Shown here piece by piece: positions 16,132 through 26,012 of a stretch of DNA of 55,982 bases. A program made the position numbers and the translations under genes. This DNA is from Comamonadaceae bacterium. Lineage in GTDB: Bacteria > Pseudomonadota > Gammaproteobacteria > Burkholderiales > Burkholderiaceae_C. Where the stretch lies: contig CANJWZ010000028.1 of the NCBI GenBank assembly GCA_947478725.1, forward strand, positions 1 through 55,982. The letters are read 5' to 3'. Position 1 is the stretch's first letter; every line of letters begins with the position of its first letter. The notes below the pieces were generated by a model that did no database searches, was not told the DNA's origin, and saw nothing but the letters and a program-made list of their open reading frames with translations.

Positions 16132-16956
16132 ATGAATATTTTGCTAACAGGCGCAGAGGGAAACTTCGGAACTGAATTTTGCCGACAAACACGTGTCAAA
16201 AGCGATATGCACGTCACCCCTGTTGGTCGCGGGGACTGGGCGGCGATGGATGAAAAAATGGCCTCAGCCGATGTCGTCGTTCACGCCGCAAGCGATCTGC
16301 GCACATCAGCCAGCCTGGCACCCACGCGATTGCTGGACTCCAACGTCATGTCGACTGCTACTTTGTTAGAAGCAGCTCAAAAACAGCGGGTCAAGCGTTT
16401 TGTGTTTCTCAGCAGTTGCGCTGTTTATGGCGAAGACATGCGTACCGGTGAAGACAGCTTGTGCTGCCCGATCACGATCAATGGTATTTCCAAGCATTTG
16501 AACGAAAAACTGGTGGCCGGGTTTTGCACAGCCAATGGGATTGAATTCCAGGTTTTGCGTGTGTTCAACAGCTATGGCGGCGATGACCGGTTCTCCATTT
16601 TTTCAAAGCTCAAACGCGCCTTGCAAAGCGGCACGCCTTTCACGCTGAACAACGACGGTCGAATGCAGCGGGACTTTATTCATGTCACGGATGTCGCTTC
16701 AGTCGTCCTGAAGCTGCTGGGTGCAAGCATTCAGCACACACACCTGAACATAGGAACCGGCGTGGCGACCAAAATATCGACGCTGGTCGACATGGTTCAG
16801 GCACAGTTTCCACAATTGGTCATTCAACGTGGCTCGATACAGGAAGCTGAATATTCACGTGCCGATACCACCCGGCTGCGCGAGTTCTGGCACGATGACT
16901 TTATTGCAATTGAAGACTATGTGCGCAAGCAATTTTCAGCCTATGTTGCGGCTTGA
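16132..16956 (+). CDS. NAD-dependent epimerase/dehydratase-like protein with substituted catalytic Tyr
   Basis: 274 residues, extended SDR fold. The NAD-binding TGAEGNFG is at 6-13, VVHAASD at 49-55 and FLSSCAVYG at 92-100. The catalytic motif should be Tyr-x-x-x-Lys, but here it reads N117-G-I-S-K121: the codon is AAT where TAT is expected. Downstream elements (VLRVFNSYG, RDFIHVTDV) are normal for nucleotide-sugar epimerases. Loss of the Tyr would block the usual hydride chemistry, so it may be a binding or structural protein, may use another residue, or may be inactivated. It probably serves sugar-nucleotide supply for the cluster. Confidence 0.8.
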   Translation: MNILLTGAEGNFGTEFCRQTRVKSDMHVTPVGRGDWAAMDEKMASADVVVHAASDLRTSASLAPTRLLDSNVMSTATLLEAAQKQRVKRFVFLSSCAVYGEDMRTGEDSLCCPITINGISKHLNEKLVAGFCTANGIEFQVLRVFNSYGGDDRFSIFSKLKRALQSGTPFTLNNDGRMQRDFIHVTDVASVVLKLLGASIQHTHLNIGTGVATKISTLVDMVQAQFPQLVIQRGSIQEAEYSRADTTRLREFWHDDFIAIEDYVRKQFSAYVAA

Positions 16957-16968
16957 TTCGCGGAACGC

Positions 16969-18087
16969 TTAGCGCTGCATGACGCGTCTATAAACCTGGT
17001 AGTACTTGGCTTTAGCCGCATCCCAGCTGTATTTTTGGGCAAATAAAAACCCATTGCTGGCGAGCGTGTCGCGTACATCTTTGTCCAGCCAGATTTGACT
17101 GAGCGCTTTTGCCATACCGTCAATATCCTGCGGGTCAGGCAGCAATAGGGCGTCAGCATGATTGACCAGCAGGCTGCCCATGTTGTTGTGGGGGGCGTCG
17201 GTCGTCACCACTGGCACGTGCTTGGCCATTGCCTCGAGCAGCACCATGGGAAACACATCTTGCGTCGTGGGGTGCGCCAGGCAGTCCATGGCGGCATAGG
17301 CATTGGGCATGTCGCTGACAACGCCCATAAAACGGCACGACTTGCCCGCACCCAAGGCCTGCACCAAGTCCGTGTATCGGTCTGCCTGCGCCGGGTTGCC
17401 AATCACCATGATTTGCACATCAAAGGGCAGCAAAGCTGCTGCCTTGAGCAGCGTTCCCAGGCCTTTCTTTTTGAAGTCGTGGCCCACAAATCCGATGGTC
17501 ATGATGGCGGGATTGAAGTCCAGACCTTCGCGAGCGGCGGTCTTTTCTGCCTCTGAAAATCGACGCAAAGGGATATCGACGCCCGGCGTGACCACGCTGG
17601 CCGAATACAAGTTGGGCAAAACGGCCAAGGTCTCGTCGTGCACAAATTGGGACACAAAAACGCTGTGGTGCCCAGAAGTGCATAAACGCTTTTTTTCCAG
17701 CCACAAATAAGCCAGCAAGCGTGGGCTGAGCGCAATGCGCAAAGCGCTCATGCCGCGCTCTTTCAGACTGGCATGAACTGTTTTGACGCTGACAGTATGC
17801 ACATCGCCATGGGTGATGTTTTCGTACGAGTGAACGATGTCAAAGCCAGACCGGGTGAGTCGTTTGGTTTGCCAACTGAACCACAGCTGGTTGAGCCATC
17901 GGGTACGAATAGGCAGTTTGGCGACGGGTACATGCCTGAACAGCTCTGGCGACTGGTCAAAACCCTGTGAGACCACGGTGATGTCATAGTCATCGCGCAT
18001 GGATGTGGCCATCGACACGGCCAGACTTTCAGCGCCCCCGCCTATTTTTGAAAAGTTGCGGGTAACCAGGGCGAGTCTTGCTTTCAT
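16969..18087 (-). CDS. glycosyltransferase family 4
   Basis: 372 residues from the ATG at 18087, which overlaps the stop of the deacetylase gene (ATGA). GT-B fold: N-terminal RNFSKIGGGAESLA (acceptor side), central MTIGFVGHDFKKKGLGTLLKA with the usual start of the second domain, and the EX7E-like segment PMVLLEAMAKHVPVV near residue 285. Retaining transferase, cytoplasmic, probably acting on lipopolysaccharide core or O-unit. Sugar unknown. Convergent with the epimerase-like gene (13 bp apart). Confidence 0.85.
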   Translation of the reverse strand: MKARLALVTRNFSKIGGGAESLAVSMATSMRDDYDITVVSQGFDQSPELFRHVPVAKLPIRTRWLNQLWFSWQTKRLTRSGFDIVHSYENITHGDVHTVSVKTVHASLKERGMSALRIALSPRLLAYLWLEKKRLCTSGHHSVFVSQFVHDETLAVLPNLYSASVVTPGVDIPLRRFSEAEKTAAREGLDFNPAIMTIGFVGHDFKKKGLGTLLKAAALLPFDVQIMVIGNPAQADRYTDLVQALGAGKSCRFMGVVSDMPNAYAAMDCLAHPTTQDVFPMVLLEAMAKHVPVVTTDAPHNNMGSLLVNHADALLLPDPQDIDGMAKALSQIWLDKDVRDTLASNGFLFAQKYSWDAAKAKYYQVYRRVMQR

Positions 18088-18851
18088 GCTGCGTACACAT
18101 CTGCGCCATGGTTGACGGCACGCTTGTCCTCGTACCGGGTCAGACACTTGAGCAACAATTGCATCCAGGTTGTGGTGCGGCTGACCAGCACACGCGGCAG
18201 CAACAAATCATCGTGCTGCGCCACAACTGCCCTGCCTCGCACAGTCGTGGTTGCTGTCAGATAACCCGCAGCCTTGACGCTTTGCACGGCTGTTTTATTC
18301 AGACCACCGTAGGGATAGCAAAAGTGCTGCACACCCGCTTTTTGCTGGATCAGTGCTTCAAGCTGAATTTTGGACTGCGCGATCTCGATGACCTGCTCTG
18401 CCGGGCTCAAGATGCTCAGGTTGGCATGGTTCATTGTGTGCGAACCCACCTCCTGGCCGGCATGGACCCACGCCTGCAACTCCTGGGCATTCATCAGCGG
18501 CACCTGGATGACGCCGCGCTCTTTGTCCCACCCATTGGTTTTGCCAATCTGATTTGCCACGATGTAGCACGTCGAGCTAAAACCATAGCGCTTTAGCACC
18601 GGCAAGGCAAAGCGCAAATTGTTTTCATAGCCATCATCAAAGGTGATACCAAAGACTTTTCCGCGCTTGTCGCCTTTCAAATAAGGCATCAAATCGCCCA
18701 TGGACTTGCCCTGATAACCGAGCGCATTGAGCGCTGCCATCTGCCTTGAAAAAGTTTGGGGCGACACCACCAAGCCGCGCATCGGAGAACCCTTGGGGGG
18801 CTCGGTGTCCACTTGGTGATACATCAGGATGGGAATGGTCTGCTGCGGCAT
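18084..18851 (-). CDS. polysaccharide deacetylase family protein (NodB domain)
   Basis: 255 residues. The NodB motifs are present: TFDDGYENN with the catalytic-base Asp72 and metal-ligand Asp73, and SHTMNHANL giving His138 and His142. The start PILMYHQV is typical of the family. No signal peptide is visible, so it is either cytoplasmic or exported by another route. Such enzymes remove N-acetyl groups from glycans, often with neighbouring glycosyltransferases. It overlaps the GT4 gene by 4 bp and follows rng by 18 bp on the same strand. Confidence 0.87.
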   Translation of the reverse strand: MPQQTIPILMYHQVDTEPPKGSPMRGLVVSPQTFSRQMAALNALGYQGKSMGDLMPYLKGDKRGKVFGITFDDGYENNLRFALPVLKRYGFSSTCYIVANQIGKTNGWDKERGVIQVPLMNAQELQAWVHAGQEVGSHTMNHANLSILSPAEQVIEIAQSKIQLEALIQQKAGVQHFCYPYGGLNKTAVQSVKAAGYLTATTTVRGRAVVAQHDDLLLPRVLVSRTTTWMQLLLKCLTRYEDKRAVNHGADVYAA

Positions 18852-18869
18852 ATAAATTAGTTGTTGAAA

Positions 18870-20342
18870 TCAGATCAACACAATATCGTATTGCTCTTGC
18901 GCCATCGCGGCTTCGGCGTGCAAGGAGATGGGTTTGCCAATGAAGTCACTCAGACTGGCCAGGTGCTGGCTTTCTTCATCCAAAAAAAGCTCAATGACCT
19001 TGGGAGAGGCCACCACGCGAAATTCGCGCGGATTGAACTGCCTGGCTTCACGCAGAATTTCCCGCAATATGTCGTATGTCACGCTGCGGGCCGTTTTGAC
19101 CACGCCTTTGCCAGCACAGGCGCTGCATGGTTCACACAGCTGGTGCGACAGGGATTCGCGGGTGCGCTTGCGCGTCATCTCCAGCAAGCCAAGTGATGAG
19201 AAGCCGTTGACAGCGGTTTTGATGCGGTCACGCGAAAGCTGTTTTTGGAACTCGGCCAGCACCGCATCGCGGTGGTTTTCACGCGCCATGTCGATAAAGT
19301 CAACAATCACAATACCGCCCAGATTTCGAAGACGCAGTTGCCGCGCAATCGCCTGGGACGCTTCCAGGTTGGTCTTGAAAATAGTGTCGTCAAAATTACG
19401 GGCCCCGACAAAGCCGCCGGTGTTGACATCCACGGTGGTCAACGCCTCTGTCTGGTCAATGATCAGGTAACCGCCCGATTTAAGATCCACCCGGCGCCCC
19501 AGTGCCTTGGCAATGTCTTCGTCAATATTGAACAGGTCAAAAATAGGTCGTTCGCCCACATAGTGCTGGAGTTTTTGCGCTGTGGCAGGCATGAACTCTT
19601 GCGCAAAAGCCTTCAGGTGGTCGAACTGCTCGTGCGAGTCAATGCGTATGGTCTGCGTTCCTTCAACCACCACATCACGCAGCACGCGCTGCAGCAGGTT
19701 CAGATCCTGATGCAGTACCGATGCAGGTGGCAAGCGGGTTGACGCGTCCTTGATGCGGGCCCAGGTTTTGCGCAGATAAGCGATATCTTCCCCAAGCTCG
19801 GCGTCCAGTGCATCTTCGCCGTTGGTGCGCAAGATAAAACCACCGCCCGCCTCGCCCGCAAGCTTGATGACGCGCTGGCGCAACTCTTCGCGCTGCTTGG
19901 GCGGTATTTTTTGCGACACACCCACATGGTTGTCCTGCGGTAAAAACACCAGCAAGCGCCCTGCAATGCTGATTTGCGCTGTCAGCCGCGCACCCTTGGT
20001 GCCCAGCGGGTCTTTGAGCACCTGCACCATCAAGGCCTGGCCTTCAAACAATTGTTTTTCAATCGGCTGGACGCTGGCTGCAGGCAGGTCGGCGTCGGCA
20101 TGGCGGCTGTTGATGCTGCTCATCAAATCAGCGACATGCAAGAAAGCCGCTTTGTCCAGGCCAATATCGATGAAGGCAGACTGCATGCCTGGCAGCACGC
20201 GCGCTACTTTGCCCAGGTAGACATTACCCACCAGACCACGCTCCAGTGACCGCTCGACCTGCAACTCCTGCAGCGCGCCGTGCTCAATGACTGCCACGCG
20301 GGTTTCCTGGGGCGACCAGTTGATGAGAATGTCTTGTTGCAT
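18870..20342 (-). CDS. rng: Ribonuclease G
   Basis: 490 residues from the ATG at 20342, preceded by AAGG; the frame is open further upstream but that part overlaps maf. An S1 RNA-binding domain (about 35-120) is followed by the RNase E/G catalytic core with LIIDQTEALTTVDVNTGGF, which holds the metal-binding Asp. A zinc-link like CEPCSACAGKG lies near 405. The protein lacks the long C-terminal scaffold of RNase E. It matures the 5' end of 16S rRNA and degrades some mRNAs. Order rsfS-rlmH-maf-rng is conserved in Burkholderiales. Confidence 0.92.
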   Translation of the reverse strand: MQQDILINWSPQETRVAVIEHGALQELQVERSLERGLVGNVYLGKVARVLPGMQSAFIDIGLDKAAFLHVADLMSSINSRHADADLPAASVQPIEKQLFEGQALMVQVLKDPLGTKGARLTAQISIAGRLLVFLPQDNHVGVSQKIPPKQREELRQRVIKLAGEAGGGFILRTNGEDALDAELGEDIAYLRKTWARIKDASTRLPPASVLHQDLNLLQRVLRDVVVEGTQTIRIDSHEQFDHLKAFAQEFMPATAQKLQHYVGERPIFDLFNIDEDIAKALGRRVDLKSGGYLIIDQTEALTTVDVNTGGFVGARNFDDTIFKTNLEASQAIARQLRLRNLGGIVIVDFIDMARENHRDAVLAEFQKQLSRDRIKTAVNGFSSLGLLEMTRKRTRESLSHQLCEPCSACAGKGVVKTARSVTYDILREILREARQFNPREFRVVASPKVIELFLDEESQHLASLSDFIGKPISLHAEAAMAQEQYDIVLI

Positions 20343-20352
20343 GGCCTTCACT

Positions 20353-20964
20353 TTAAAGTTTGACGCCAGCCGCTTTGAGCAGCGCAGCAGTCTCATAGAT
20401 CGGCAAACCCATGATGCCACTATAGCTTCCGTCAATGCGTGTGATGTGCAATGCCGCCCTGCCCTGCACCCCGTAAGCACCGGCCTTGCCCAAAGGCTCG
20501 CCGGTGGCCACGTAAGCGCTGATTTGCCTTGCGGTCATGGGGGCGAACGTCACCTTTGAGGTGCTCAGTGCATCTAAGCGGGTACGCCCTGACTGAACAG
20601 CCACAGCCGTCAATACGCGGTGCGTCTGGCCAGCCAGTTCAGCCAGCATGCGCTTGGCATCGTCGTTGCCCTCAGGCTTGCCGTAAATCACGCGTCCCAT
20701 GGCGACGGTGGTATCCGAACACAAGATGGGTGCAGGCTGGAGTTGCCTGCGTTTGAGTCGCACGACAGCAGCATCGAGCTTGAGATGCGTGACCCGCTTG
20801 ACGTAAGAAGCAGGTGCTTCCCCTTGAAGCACCGATTCCAGCGCTTCAGCGTCTTCGTTGTCATCGGGCAACAGCAATTCGTAGCGCACGCCGAGTTGCT
20901 CCAGCAATTGTCTGCGGCGTGGACTTTGAGACGCAAGGTAAACAAAGTCGCTCACATCATTCAC
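20353..20964 (-). CDS. Maf family nucleoside triphosphate pyrophosphatase
   Basis: 203 residues. It has the Maf signature [16 protein letters not shown] at 10-25, the Asp of CSDTTV near 83, and [13 protein letters not shown] and [11 protein letters not shown] motifs near the C-terminus. Members hydrolyse dTTP, UTP or modified pyrimidine nucleotides; the YhdE and YceF groups differ in substrate. The gene is preceded by rlmH with an overlap of 8 bp, and rng follows 10 bp later, so they are co-transcribed. Confidence 0.9.
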   Translation of the reverse strand: MNDVSDFVYLASQSPRRRQLLEQLGVRYELLLPDDNEDAEALESVLQGEAPASYVKRVTHLKLDAAVVRLKRRQLQPAPILCSDTTVAMGRVIYGKPEGNDDAKRMLAELAGQTHRVLTAVAVQSGRTRLDALSTSKVTFAPMTARQISAYVATGEPLGKAGAYGVQGRAALHITRIDGSYSGIMGLPIYETAALLKAAGVKL

Positions 20965-21424
20965 GGTGATAGGGGTGGTTTATCGTGATGCTCCATGCCC
21001 TGTAGAGCTGTTCAATCAGCAACACCCGCACCATGGCGTGGGGCAGCGTCAAATCAGACAGGCGAAGGCGTTCGTGTGCGGCTTTTTTAAAGCCTGCTTC
21101 CAGCCCGTCAGGGCCACCGATGACGATCGCCACATCGTCGCCCGACAGTTGCCAGGCCTTGAGCCGCTCGGCCAGTGCAACCGTGGTCACATGGCTGCCG
21201 CGTTCGTCCAGTGCCACGATGTGCGTGCCGCGTGCAATAGCTGCCTCAATACGGAGTTTTTCAGCAGCCAAAAGCGTTTCCAGGGTTTTGGAGGCGCGCG
21301 GTTCGGTTTTAACCGCTTTCAGCTCGACCTTGATTTCTGGCGGAAAACGCTTGGCGTAGTCGTCGTAGGCAGTTTGCGCCCAGTCAGGCACCTTTTGGCC
21401 GACGGCGACTATCGTCAGCCTCAT
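20957..21424 (-). CDS. rlmH: 23S rRNA pseudouridine(1915)-N3-methyltransferase RlmH
   Basis: 155 residues, the family's usual length. SPOUT-fold trefoil knot: starts [15 protein letters not shown], with [10 protein letters not shown] near 80, the SAM-binding IGGPDGL near 111 and [16 protein letters not shown] plus HPYHRE at the C-terminus. Methylates pseudouridine 1915 in helix 69 of assembled ribosomes. Its ATG overlaps the stop of rsfS (ATGA), so the two ribosome-related genes are coupled. Confidence 0.96.
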   Translation of the reverse strand: MRLTIVAVGQKVPDWAQTAYDDYAKRFPPEIKVELKAVKTEPRASKTLETLLAAEKLRIEAAIARGTHIVALDERGSHVTTVALAERLKAWQLSGDDVAIVIGGPDGLEAGFKKAAHERLRLSDLTLPHAMVRVLLIEQLYRAWSITINHPYHRE

Positions 21425-22191
21425 TTGCTGCGCGGAGCAGATTTTTTGGGTGCAGCTTTTTTGACGGCCGTTTTGCTGGCAACTTTTTGGGTCACCACTT
21501 TTTTGGCGACAGGCACTTTAACGATTGGGTTTTTGGCTGCCGGCTTGCGCACCTTGGCAACGGGCTCGGCCGCTGTCTCAGTGGCGTTGCGCCGGGCCGT
21601 CCAGTCGTTGGTTTTACCGACGCGCCCGACATAGCTGGGGTCTACCGTGGTGGTTGGGATACGAACGGGTGCTTTGACGACAGCTTTTTTGGCGCCGGTT
21701 TTTTTCGCTGCAGTCTTCTTGCCGGCGACTTTTTTACCAGCCTTGACCGTGATTTCGGGTTCAGGCTTGACCTCAACTTTGGCAGCTTTGACCAGCGGCG
21801 CAGGTGCGCCCAGCTTGAGCTTGACAGGCTTATCGCCCCACAGCTCTTCCAGATGGTAGTACTGGCGAATGGTCGGCTGCATGATGTGTGCAACCGCCGC
21901 TCCGCAGTCCACGATGATCCATTCACCGTTTTCTTCACCCTCAATGCGCGGCTTGCTAAAACCGGCATCACGCACGGCATCACGAACGCTGGCGGCTAGC
22001 GCCTTGGTCTGGCGGTTGGACGTTCCCGAGGCAATGATGACCCGCTCAAACAGCGAGGTGATGTGCTCGGTGTCAAAGACCATGATGTCCTGCGCCTTGA
22101 CATCTTCAAGTCCGTCGACGATGGCGCGCTGCAGTTTTTGAACGTCTTTTTTCTCAAGCGCAGCGGAGGTTTTGACGGGTGATGTGGTCAT
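21421..22191 (-). CDS. rsfS: Ribosomal silencing factor RsfS with long basic tail
   Basis: 256 residues, about twice the family norm. Residues about 15-125 form the RsfS (DUF143) domain ([17 protein letters not shown], then [20 protein letters not shown]), which binds L14 (uL14) and blocks subunit joining when nutrients are scarce. The remaining 120 or so residues are Lys/Ala/Pro/Val-rich with repeated AAKK, VAKK and GKK motifs, like histone H1 tails. The tail is unlikely to be folded and may bind rRNA or DNA. Order nadD-rsfS-rlmH is conserved in many bacteria. Confidence 0.92.
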   Translation of the reverse strand: MTTSPVKTSAALEKKDVQKLQRAIVDGLEDVKAQDIMVFDTEHITSLFERVIIASGTSNRQTKALAASVRDAVRDAGFSKPRIEGEENGEWIIVDCGAAVAHIMQPTIRQYYHLEELWGDKPVKLKLGAPAPLVKAAKVEVKPEPEITVKAGKKVAGKKTAAKKTGAKKAVVKAPVRIPTTTVDPSYVGRVGKTNDWTARRNATETAAEPVAKVRKPAAKNPIVKVPVAKKVVTQKVASKTAVKKAAPKKSAPRSK

Positions 22192-22213
22192 TCGGTGTTT
22201 TCAATCGATAAAG

Positions 22214-22834
22214 TTAATCAGCCTTGTAGAGCTGATGCTGTGCAATGTAGCTTGCAACGGCGCTAGGCAACAAGTTGGCCAATCCAGCATTTTCGCCTAA
22301 TCCGCCCGCTATGAGTTGGCGAATTTGCGTGGCACTCACAGGCATTTCAGGCATTTGGAGGGTCAAAAGGCGCATTTCAGACTGGTTTAGAGTGCCAAAT
22401 TGGCCTTCAGGCCAATAAAAACTTGGCCGGGCAGCTATGCAAATTATAGCAATTTGCAAGATCTCCTGCCATTGGTGCCATTGCCTGAAGGCTGAAAACT
22501 GGTCCGCTCCCATCATCAGATACAGCTGCGCGCCTGGGTTTTCGGCCTGCAAAGCCTGCAAGGTATCGATGGTGAAGGTGGGGCCGGCACGTTTGATCTC
22601 GCGGTCATCGACCAACACGCGCGGCATGTCGCCAAACGCCAGCCGGGCCATGTCCAGACGCTGCTCGGGCGCGCTGAGAGTGCGGGGTTTATGCCAGGCC
22701 TGGCCGGTGGGAATAACGTGCAGCGCATCGAGTTCCAGCTCGACCAGGGCTGTTTTTGCCAGCGCCAAGTGCGCGTTGTGCGGCGGGTCAAAGGCGCCGC
22801 CAAAAACACCTATCCGCTTGGTAGCCTGCCTCAA
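22214..22834 (-). CDS. nadD: Nicotinate-nucleotide adenylyltransferase
   Basis: 206 residues from a TTG at 22834 that overlaps the TGA of hemF (TTGA) and gives the proper N-terminus; the longer frame would lie inside hemF. Nucleotidyltransferase motifs: [15 protein letters not shown] at the start and MPVSATQIR near the C-terminus (the ISSTxIR equivalent). Makes NaAD from NaMN and ATP in NAD synthesis. A short dispersed repeat (22390-22450) lies within the frame and encodes part of the variable middle region (from AIICIAARP onward). Confidence 0.92.
   Translation of the reverse strand: MRQATKRIGVFGGAFDPPHNAHLALAKTALVELELDALHVIPTGQAWHKPRTLSAPEQRLDMARLAFGDMPRVLVDDREIKRAGPTFTIDTLQALQAENPGAQLYLMMGADQFSAFRQWHQWQEILQIAIICIAARPSFYWPEGQFGTLNQSEMRLLTLQMPEMPVSATQIRQLIAGGLGENAGLANLLPSAVASYIAQHQLYKAD
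22390..22450 (-). repeat. copy of the 17-nt-palindrome element, inside nadD
   Basis: On the minus strand it opens with GCTATAATTTGCATAGC (5-bp arms, 7-nt centre), then TGCCCGGCC and TATTGGCCTGAAGGCC. It shares the layout of copies at 29693, 34578, 40808 and 51455. It is read in frame within nadD. Confidence 0.6.
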
Positions 22835-23748
22835 ACCCAGTCCCGCCGAGGCAGAAAGTCTTTGGTGAGCCGTTCTTCGGGCGAACCGGCCTCTAGCGGG
22901 CGCTGGTACGACCAGCTGGCCAGAGGCGGCATGCTCATCAGGATGGATTCGGTGCGCCCGCCCGACTGCAAGCCAAAGTGCGTGCCCCGGTCCCACACCA
23001 GGTTGAACTCGACGTACCTGCCGCGCCTGTAAAGCTGAAACTCGCGCTCGCGTTCACCATAAGGCGTGCCCAAGCGTTTCTCCACGATTGGTAAATAGGC
23101 AGTGATCAGTGAATCAGCCACGCCTTGCATCATGGCAAAGCTTTTTTCTGGCCCCAACTCCTGAAAATCATCAAAAAACACGCCGCCCACGCCGCGCTGC
23201 TCATCGCGGTGCTTCAAATAAAAATACTCGTCACACCACTTTTTAAAGCGGGGGTATTTGTCAGCGCCAAACGGGTCGAGTGCGTCCTTGCAGGTCTGGT
23301 GAAAATGCACCGCGTCTTCTTCAAAAGCGTAATACGGCGTCAAGTCCATCCCGCCGCCAAACCAGCACACCACCGGGCTGCCATCGACAGGCGTGGCGGC
23401 CAGCATGCGCACGTTCATGTGAACGGTGGGCACATAGGGGTTGCGCGGGTGAAACACCAGCGACACACCCATCGCTTCAAACGGCGCACCCACCAGTTCG
23501 GGTCGGTGCTGGGTGGCAGATGGCGGCAGCTTGGGCCCACGCACATGAGAAAAGCCACAGCCCGCGCGCTCAAACACTTGTCCGCCTTCCAGGATTTGCG
23601 TGATCCCGTTGCCTTGCAATGGCTCGCCTGGCGCTTTCTGCCAACTATCAGCCACAAACGCCTGGCCATCGACCTTGGAAATAGCGCTGGTGATGCGGGT
23701 TTGCAGGCCCAGCAAAAACGTGCGCACTTCGCCGATAGGAATGGTCAT
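22831..23748 (-). CDS. hemF: Oxygen-dependent coproporphyrinogen III oxidase
   Basis: 305 residues, standard length. Decarboxylates two propionates of coproporphyrinogen III to vinyls in heme synthesis, using O2. Family signature [16 protein letters not shown] near 137, [12 protein letters not shown] near 165, and FFDDFQELG near 225, all normal. Cytoplasmic dimer. Overlaps nadD by 4 bp and is separated from purD by a GC-rich intergenic repeat. Confidence 0.96.
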   Translation of the reverse strand: MTIPIGEVRTFLLGLQTRITSAISKVDGQAFVADSWQKAPGEPLQGNGITQILEGGQVFERAGCGFSHVRGPKLPPSATQHRPELVGAPFEAMGVSLVFHPRNPYVPTVHMNVRMLAATPVDGSPVVCWFGGGMDLTPYYAFEEDAVHFHQTCKDALDPFGADKYPRFKKWCDEYFYLKHRDEQRGVGGVFFDDFQELGPEKSFAMMQGVADSLITAYLPIVEKRLGTPYGEREREFQLYRRGRYVEFNLVWDRGTHFGLQSGGRTESILMSMPPLASWSYQRPLEAGSPEERLTKDFLPRRDWV

Positions 23749-23775
23749 AAAAAAACTCCGTCAGTCATTCTTTCA

Positions 23776-23861
23776 AGCGGCCGCCGTGGAACCGGCTTTG
23801 CCGGGCCACCAGCGGTGCCCCCTTGAGGGGGAGGCAGGCGTAAGACCGCTTCGGGGGTGTT
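23776..23861 (+). repeat. GC-rich intergenic repeat, copy 1
   Basis: Contains GGAACCGGCTTTGCCGGGCC, a GCCCCCTTGAGGGGGAG hairpin and an end CGGGGGTGT. It closely matches 31383-31479 and, inverted, 52146-52230. It fills the gap between purD and hemF. Folded RNA is likely because it holds two strong hairpins. Confidence 0.75.
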
Positions 23862-25171
23862 CATATCTTGATAGCCCTGTAGCCAATGTCTTTGCGCATC
23901 TGCGCGCCATCGAATGTGATGCCCTGCGCCACGTCATAGGCCCGCTGCTGCGCAGCTTTGACCGTGGCGCCCAGCGCTGTCACACACAGCACGCGGCCCC
24001 CAGAGGTGATAGTTTCAAGCGTCTGATGGGCCTGCGTCGCCGTGCCGGCGTGAAACACCATGGCGTCTTCACTTGTTTGACTTGGATCGGGCAAACCATG
24101 AATCACATCACCCTTGCGCGGGTGCAAGGGGTAGCCGTGCGCAGCCATCACCACACCCAGCGCTGGGCGGCCATCCCACTGCAGCTCCATGGTGTCGAGC
24201 GCACCCGAGGTTGCGGCCAACAGCACATCCACCAGATCCGTCTTGAGCCGCATCATGATGGGCTGGGTTTCCGGGTCGCCCATGCGGCAGTTAAATTCCA
24301 GGGTTTTGGGCTTGCCCTGCGCGTCAATCATCAGGCCTGCATACAAAAAGCCGGTGAAGGTGATGCCGTCTTTTTCCATGCCCTTGATGGTGGGCAAAAT
24401 GATTTCGCGCATGGCACGCGCATGGACATCAGGCGTCACCACCGGTGCAGGTGAATACGCGCCCATGCCGCCGGTGTTGGGGCCGTTGTCACCGTCGAGC
24501 AATCTCTTGTGGTCCTGACTGGTCGCCATGACAGCCACGTTTTGACCGTCGCACATGACGATAAAACTGGCTTCTTCGCCTTGCAAAAACTCTTCAATCA
24601 CCACCCGCGCGCCGCCTTCGTTGTGGGTCACACCCAAAGGATTGAAGTCAGGGTTGGGGGCCAGCATGAAGTCAATCGCCTCGTGCGCCTCATGCAGCGT
24701 CATGGCCACCACCACACCTTTGCCAGCGGCCAGGCCATCGGCCTTCACCACCATCGGCGCGCCTTTTTCGTTCACATAAGCATGGGCCGCAAGCGCATCG
24801 GTAAAAGTTTCATAGTCGGCTGTGGGAATGCCGTGGCGCTTCATGAAGGCCTTGGAAAACGCTTTGGAGCTCTCCAATTGCGCTGCCGCTTTGGTCGGGC
24901 CAAAAACGCGCAGGCCGTGAGCCCGAAACTCATCGACGATGCCCGCGGCCAAAGGTTGTTCTGGCCCGACCACTGTCAACGCGATCTTCTGCGTGATGGC
25001 CCAAGCGCGCAAATCGTGAATATCGGTGATGTTGACGTTCTCCAGCCGCCCATCCAGCGCCGTACCGCCATTGCCGGGCGCTACGTACACCGCCTGCACT
25101 TTCGAAGACTGGGCCAGCTTCCAGGCCAGCGCATGTTCACGGCCACCGCCGCCTACTACCAAAACTTTCAT
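23861..25171 (-). CDS. purD: Phosphoribosylamine-glycine ligase
   Basis: 436 residues, ATP-grasp enzyme of the purine pathway that joins phosphoribosylamine to glycine. N-terminal MKVLVVGGGGREHALAWKL and VGPEQPLAAGIVDEF, the ATP-grasp region around VVKADGLAAGKGVVVA, and the conserved EFNCRMGDPETQ near 290. No unusual features. Upstream on the same strand is yebC. Confidence 0.97.
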   Translation of the reverse strand: MKVLVVGGGGREHALAWKLAQSSKVQAVYVAPGNGGTALDGRLENVNITDIHDLRAWAITQKIALTVVGPEQPLAAGIVDEFRAHGLRVFGPTKAAAQLESSKAFSKAFMKRHGIPTADYETFTDALAAHAYVNEKGAPMVVKADGLAAGKGVVVAMTLHEAHEAIDFMLAPNPDFNPLGVTHNEGGARVVIEEFLQGEEASFIVMCDGQNVAVMATSQDHKRLLDGDNGPNTGGMGAYSPAPVVTPDVHARAMREIILPTIKGMEKDGITFTGFLYAGLMIDAQGKPKTLEFNCRMGDPETQPIMMRLKTDLVDVLLAATSGALDTMELQWDGRPALGVVMAAHGYPLHPRKGDVIHGLPDPSQTSEDAMVFHAGTATQAHQTLETITSGGRVLCVTALGATVKAAQQRAYDVAQGITFDGAQMRKDIGYRAIKI

Positions 25172-25209
25172 CTTGAAACTTTCATTTTTATACTTTTGAT
25201 TTGAGGCTT

Positions 25210-25935
25210 TTAGTCTTCAAGCGAAGCGTTATGAAACACGTCCTGCGTGTCATCCAGATCTTCCAACACGTCCAACAGCTTTTGCATGCGCGCTGCATCA
25301 TGGCCCGTCATCTCAATCATGTTGTCCGCCCGCATGGTGACCTCCGCGATTTCGGCTGTTAAACCTGCGGCTTCCAGGGCGTTTTTCACGGTTTCAAATG
25401 CTGTGTAAGGCGTCAGCACCTCGATCGCACCGTCATCATGCGTGATCACGTCGTCCGCACCCGCCTCAAGCGCGACTTCCATCACCATCTCCTCGCTGGT
25501 ACCGGGCGCAAAAACCAGTTGCCCACAATGCTTGAACTGAAAGGCCACCGAACCCTCGGTGCCCATGTTGCCGCCATGCTTGACAAAAGCGTGCCGCACT
25601 TCAGCCACAGTACGGGTTTTGTTGTCGGTCATGCTGTCAATAATGATAGCGGCACCACCAATGCCGTAGCCCTCGTAACGTACTTCCTCGTACTGCACAC
25701 CTTCCAGGTTGCCGGTGGCTTTGGCGATGCCGTATTTGACGTTTTCAAGCGGCATGTTGGCCGCTTTGCCTTTTTCAACCGCCAGACGCAGGCGCGGATT
25801 GGTCGCTACATCGCCACCGCCCAGCCGCGCCGCGACCATGATCTCGCGCATCACACGGGTCCAGATGCGCTGGCGCTTTTCGTCCTGCCGGCCCTTGCGG
25901 TGCTGAATATTTGCCCATTTACTGTGACCTGCCAC
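25210..25935 (-). CDS. yebC: YebC/PmpR family transcriptional regulator
   Basis: 241 residues starting [18 protein letters not shown], which is diagnostic of the family. Three domains as usual; acidic central part with [16 protein letters not shown]. Members bind DNA and regulate genes, and recent work on the family links some to relief of ribosome stalling at proline runs. Starts a run of co-directional genes with purD, hemF, nadD, rsfS and rlmH. Confidence 0.93.
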   Translation of the reverse strand: MAGHSKWANIQHRKGRQDEKRQRIWTRVMREIMVAARLGGGDVATNPRLRLAVEKGKAANMPLENVKYGIAKATGNLEGVQYEEVRYEGYGIGGAAIIIDSMTDNKTRTVAEVRHAFVKHGGNMGTEGSVAFQFKHCGQLVFAPGTSEEMVMEVALEAGADDVITHDDGAIEVLTPYTAFETVKNALEAAGLTAEIAEVTMRADNMIEMTGHDAARMQKLLDVLEDLDDTQDVFHNASLED

Positions 25936-26012
25936 GGGAATCCTTCAGAATATTGAATTACGCTACAAACAGTTGTTGCCTGTATTTTACTTTTTCACCT
26001 GAGGACACATCC

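Noticed and set aside
25180..25200. Another TTTTATACTTTT resolvase motif
   Set aside because: It is a short AT-rich match in a housekeeping gap with no partner arm, so likely chance.
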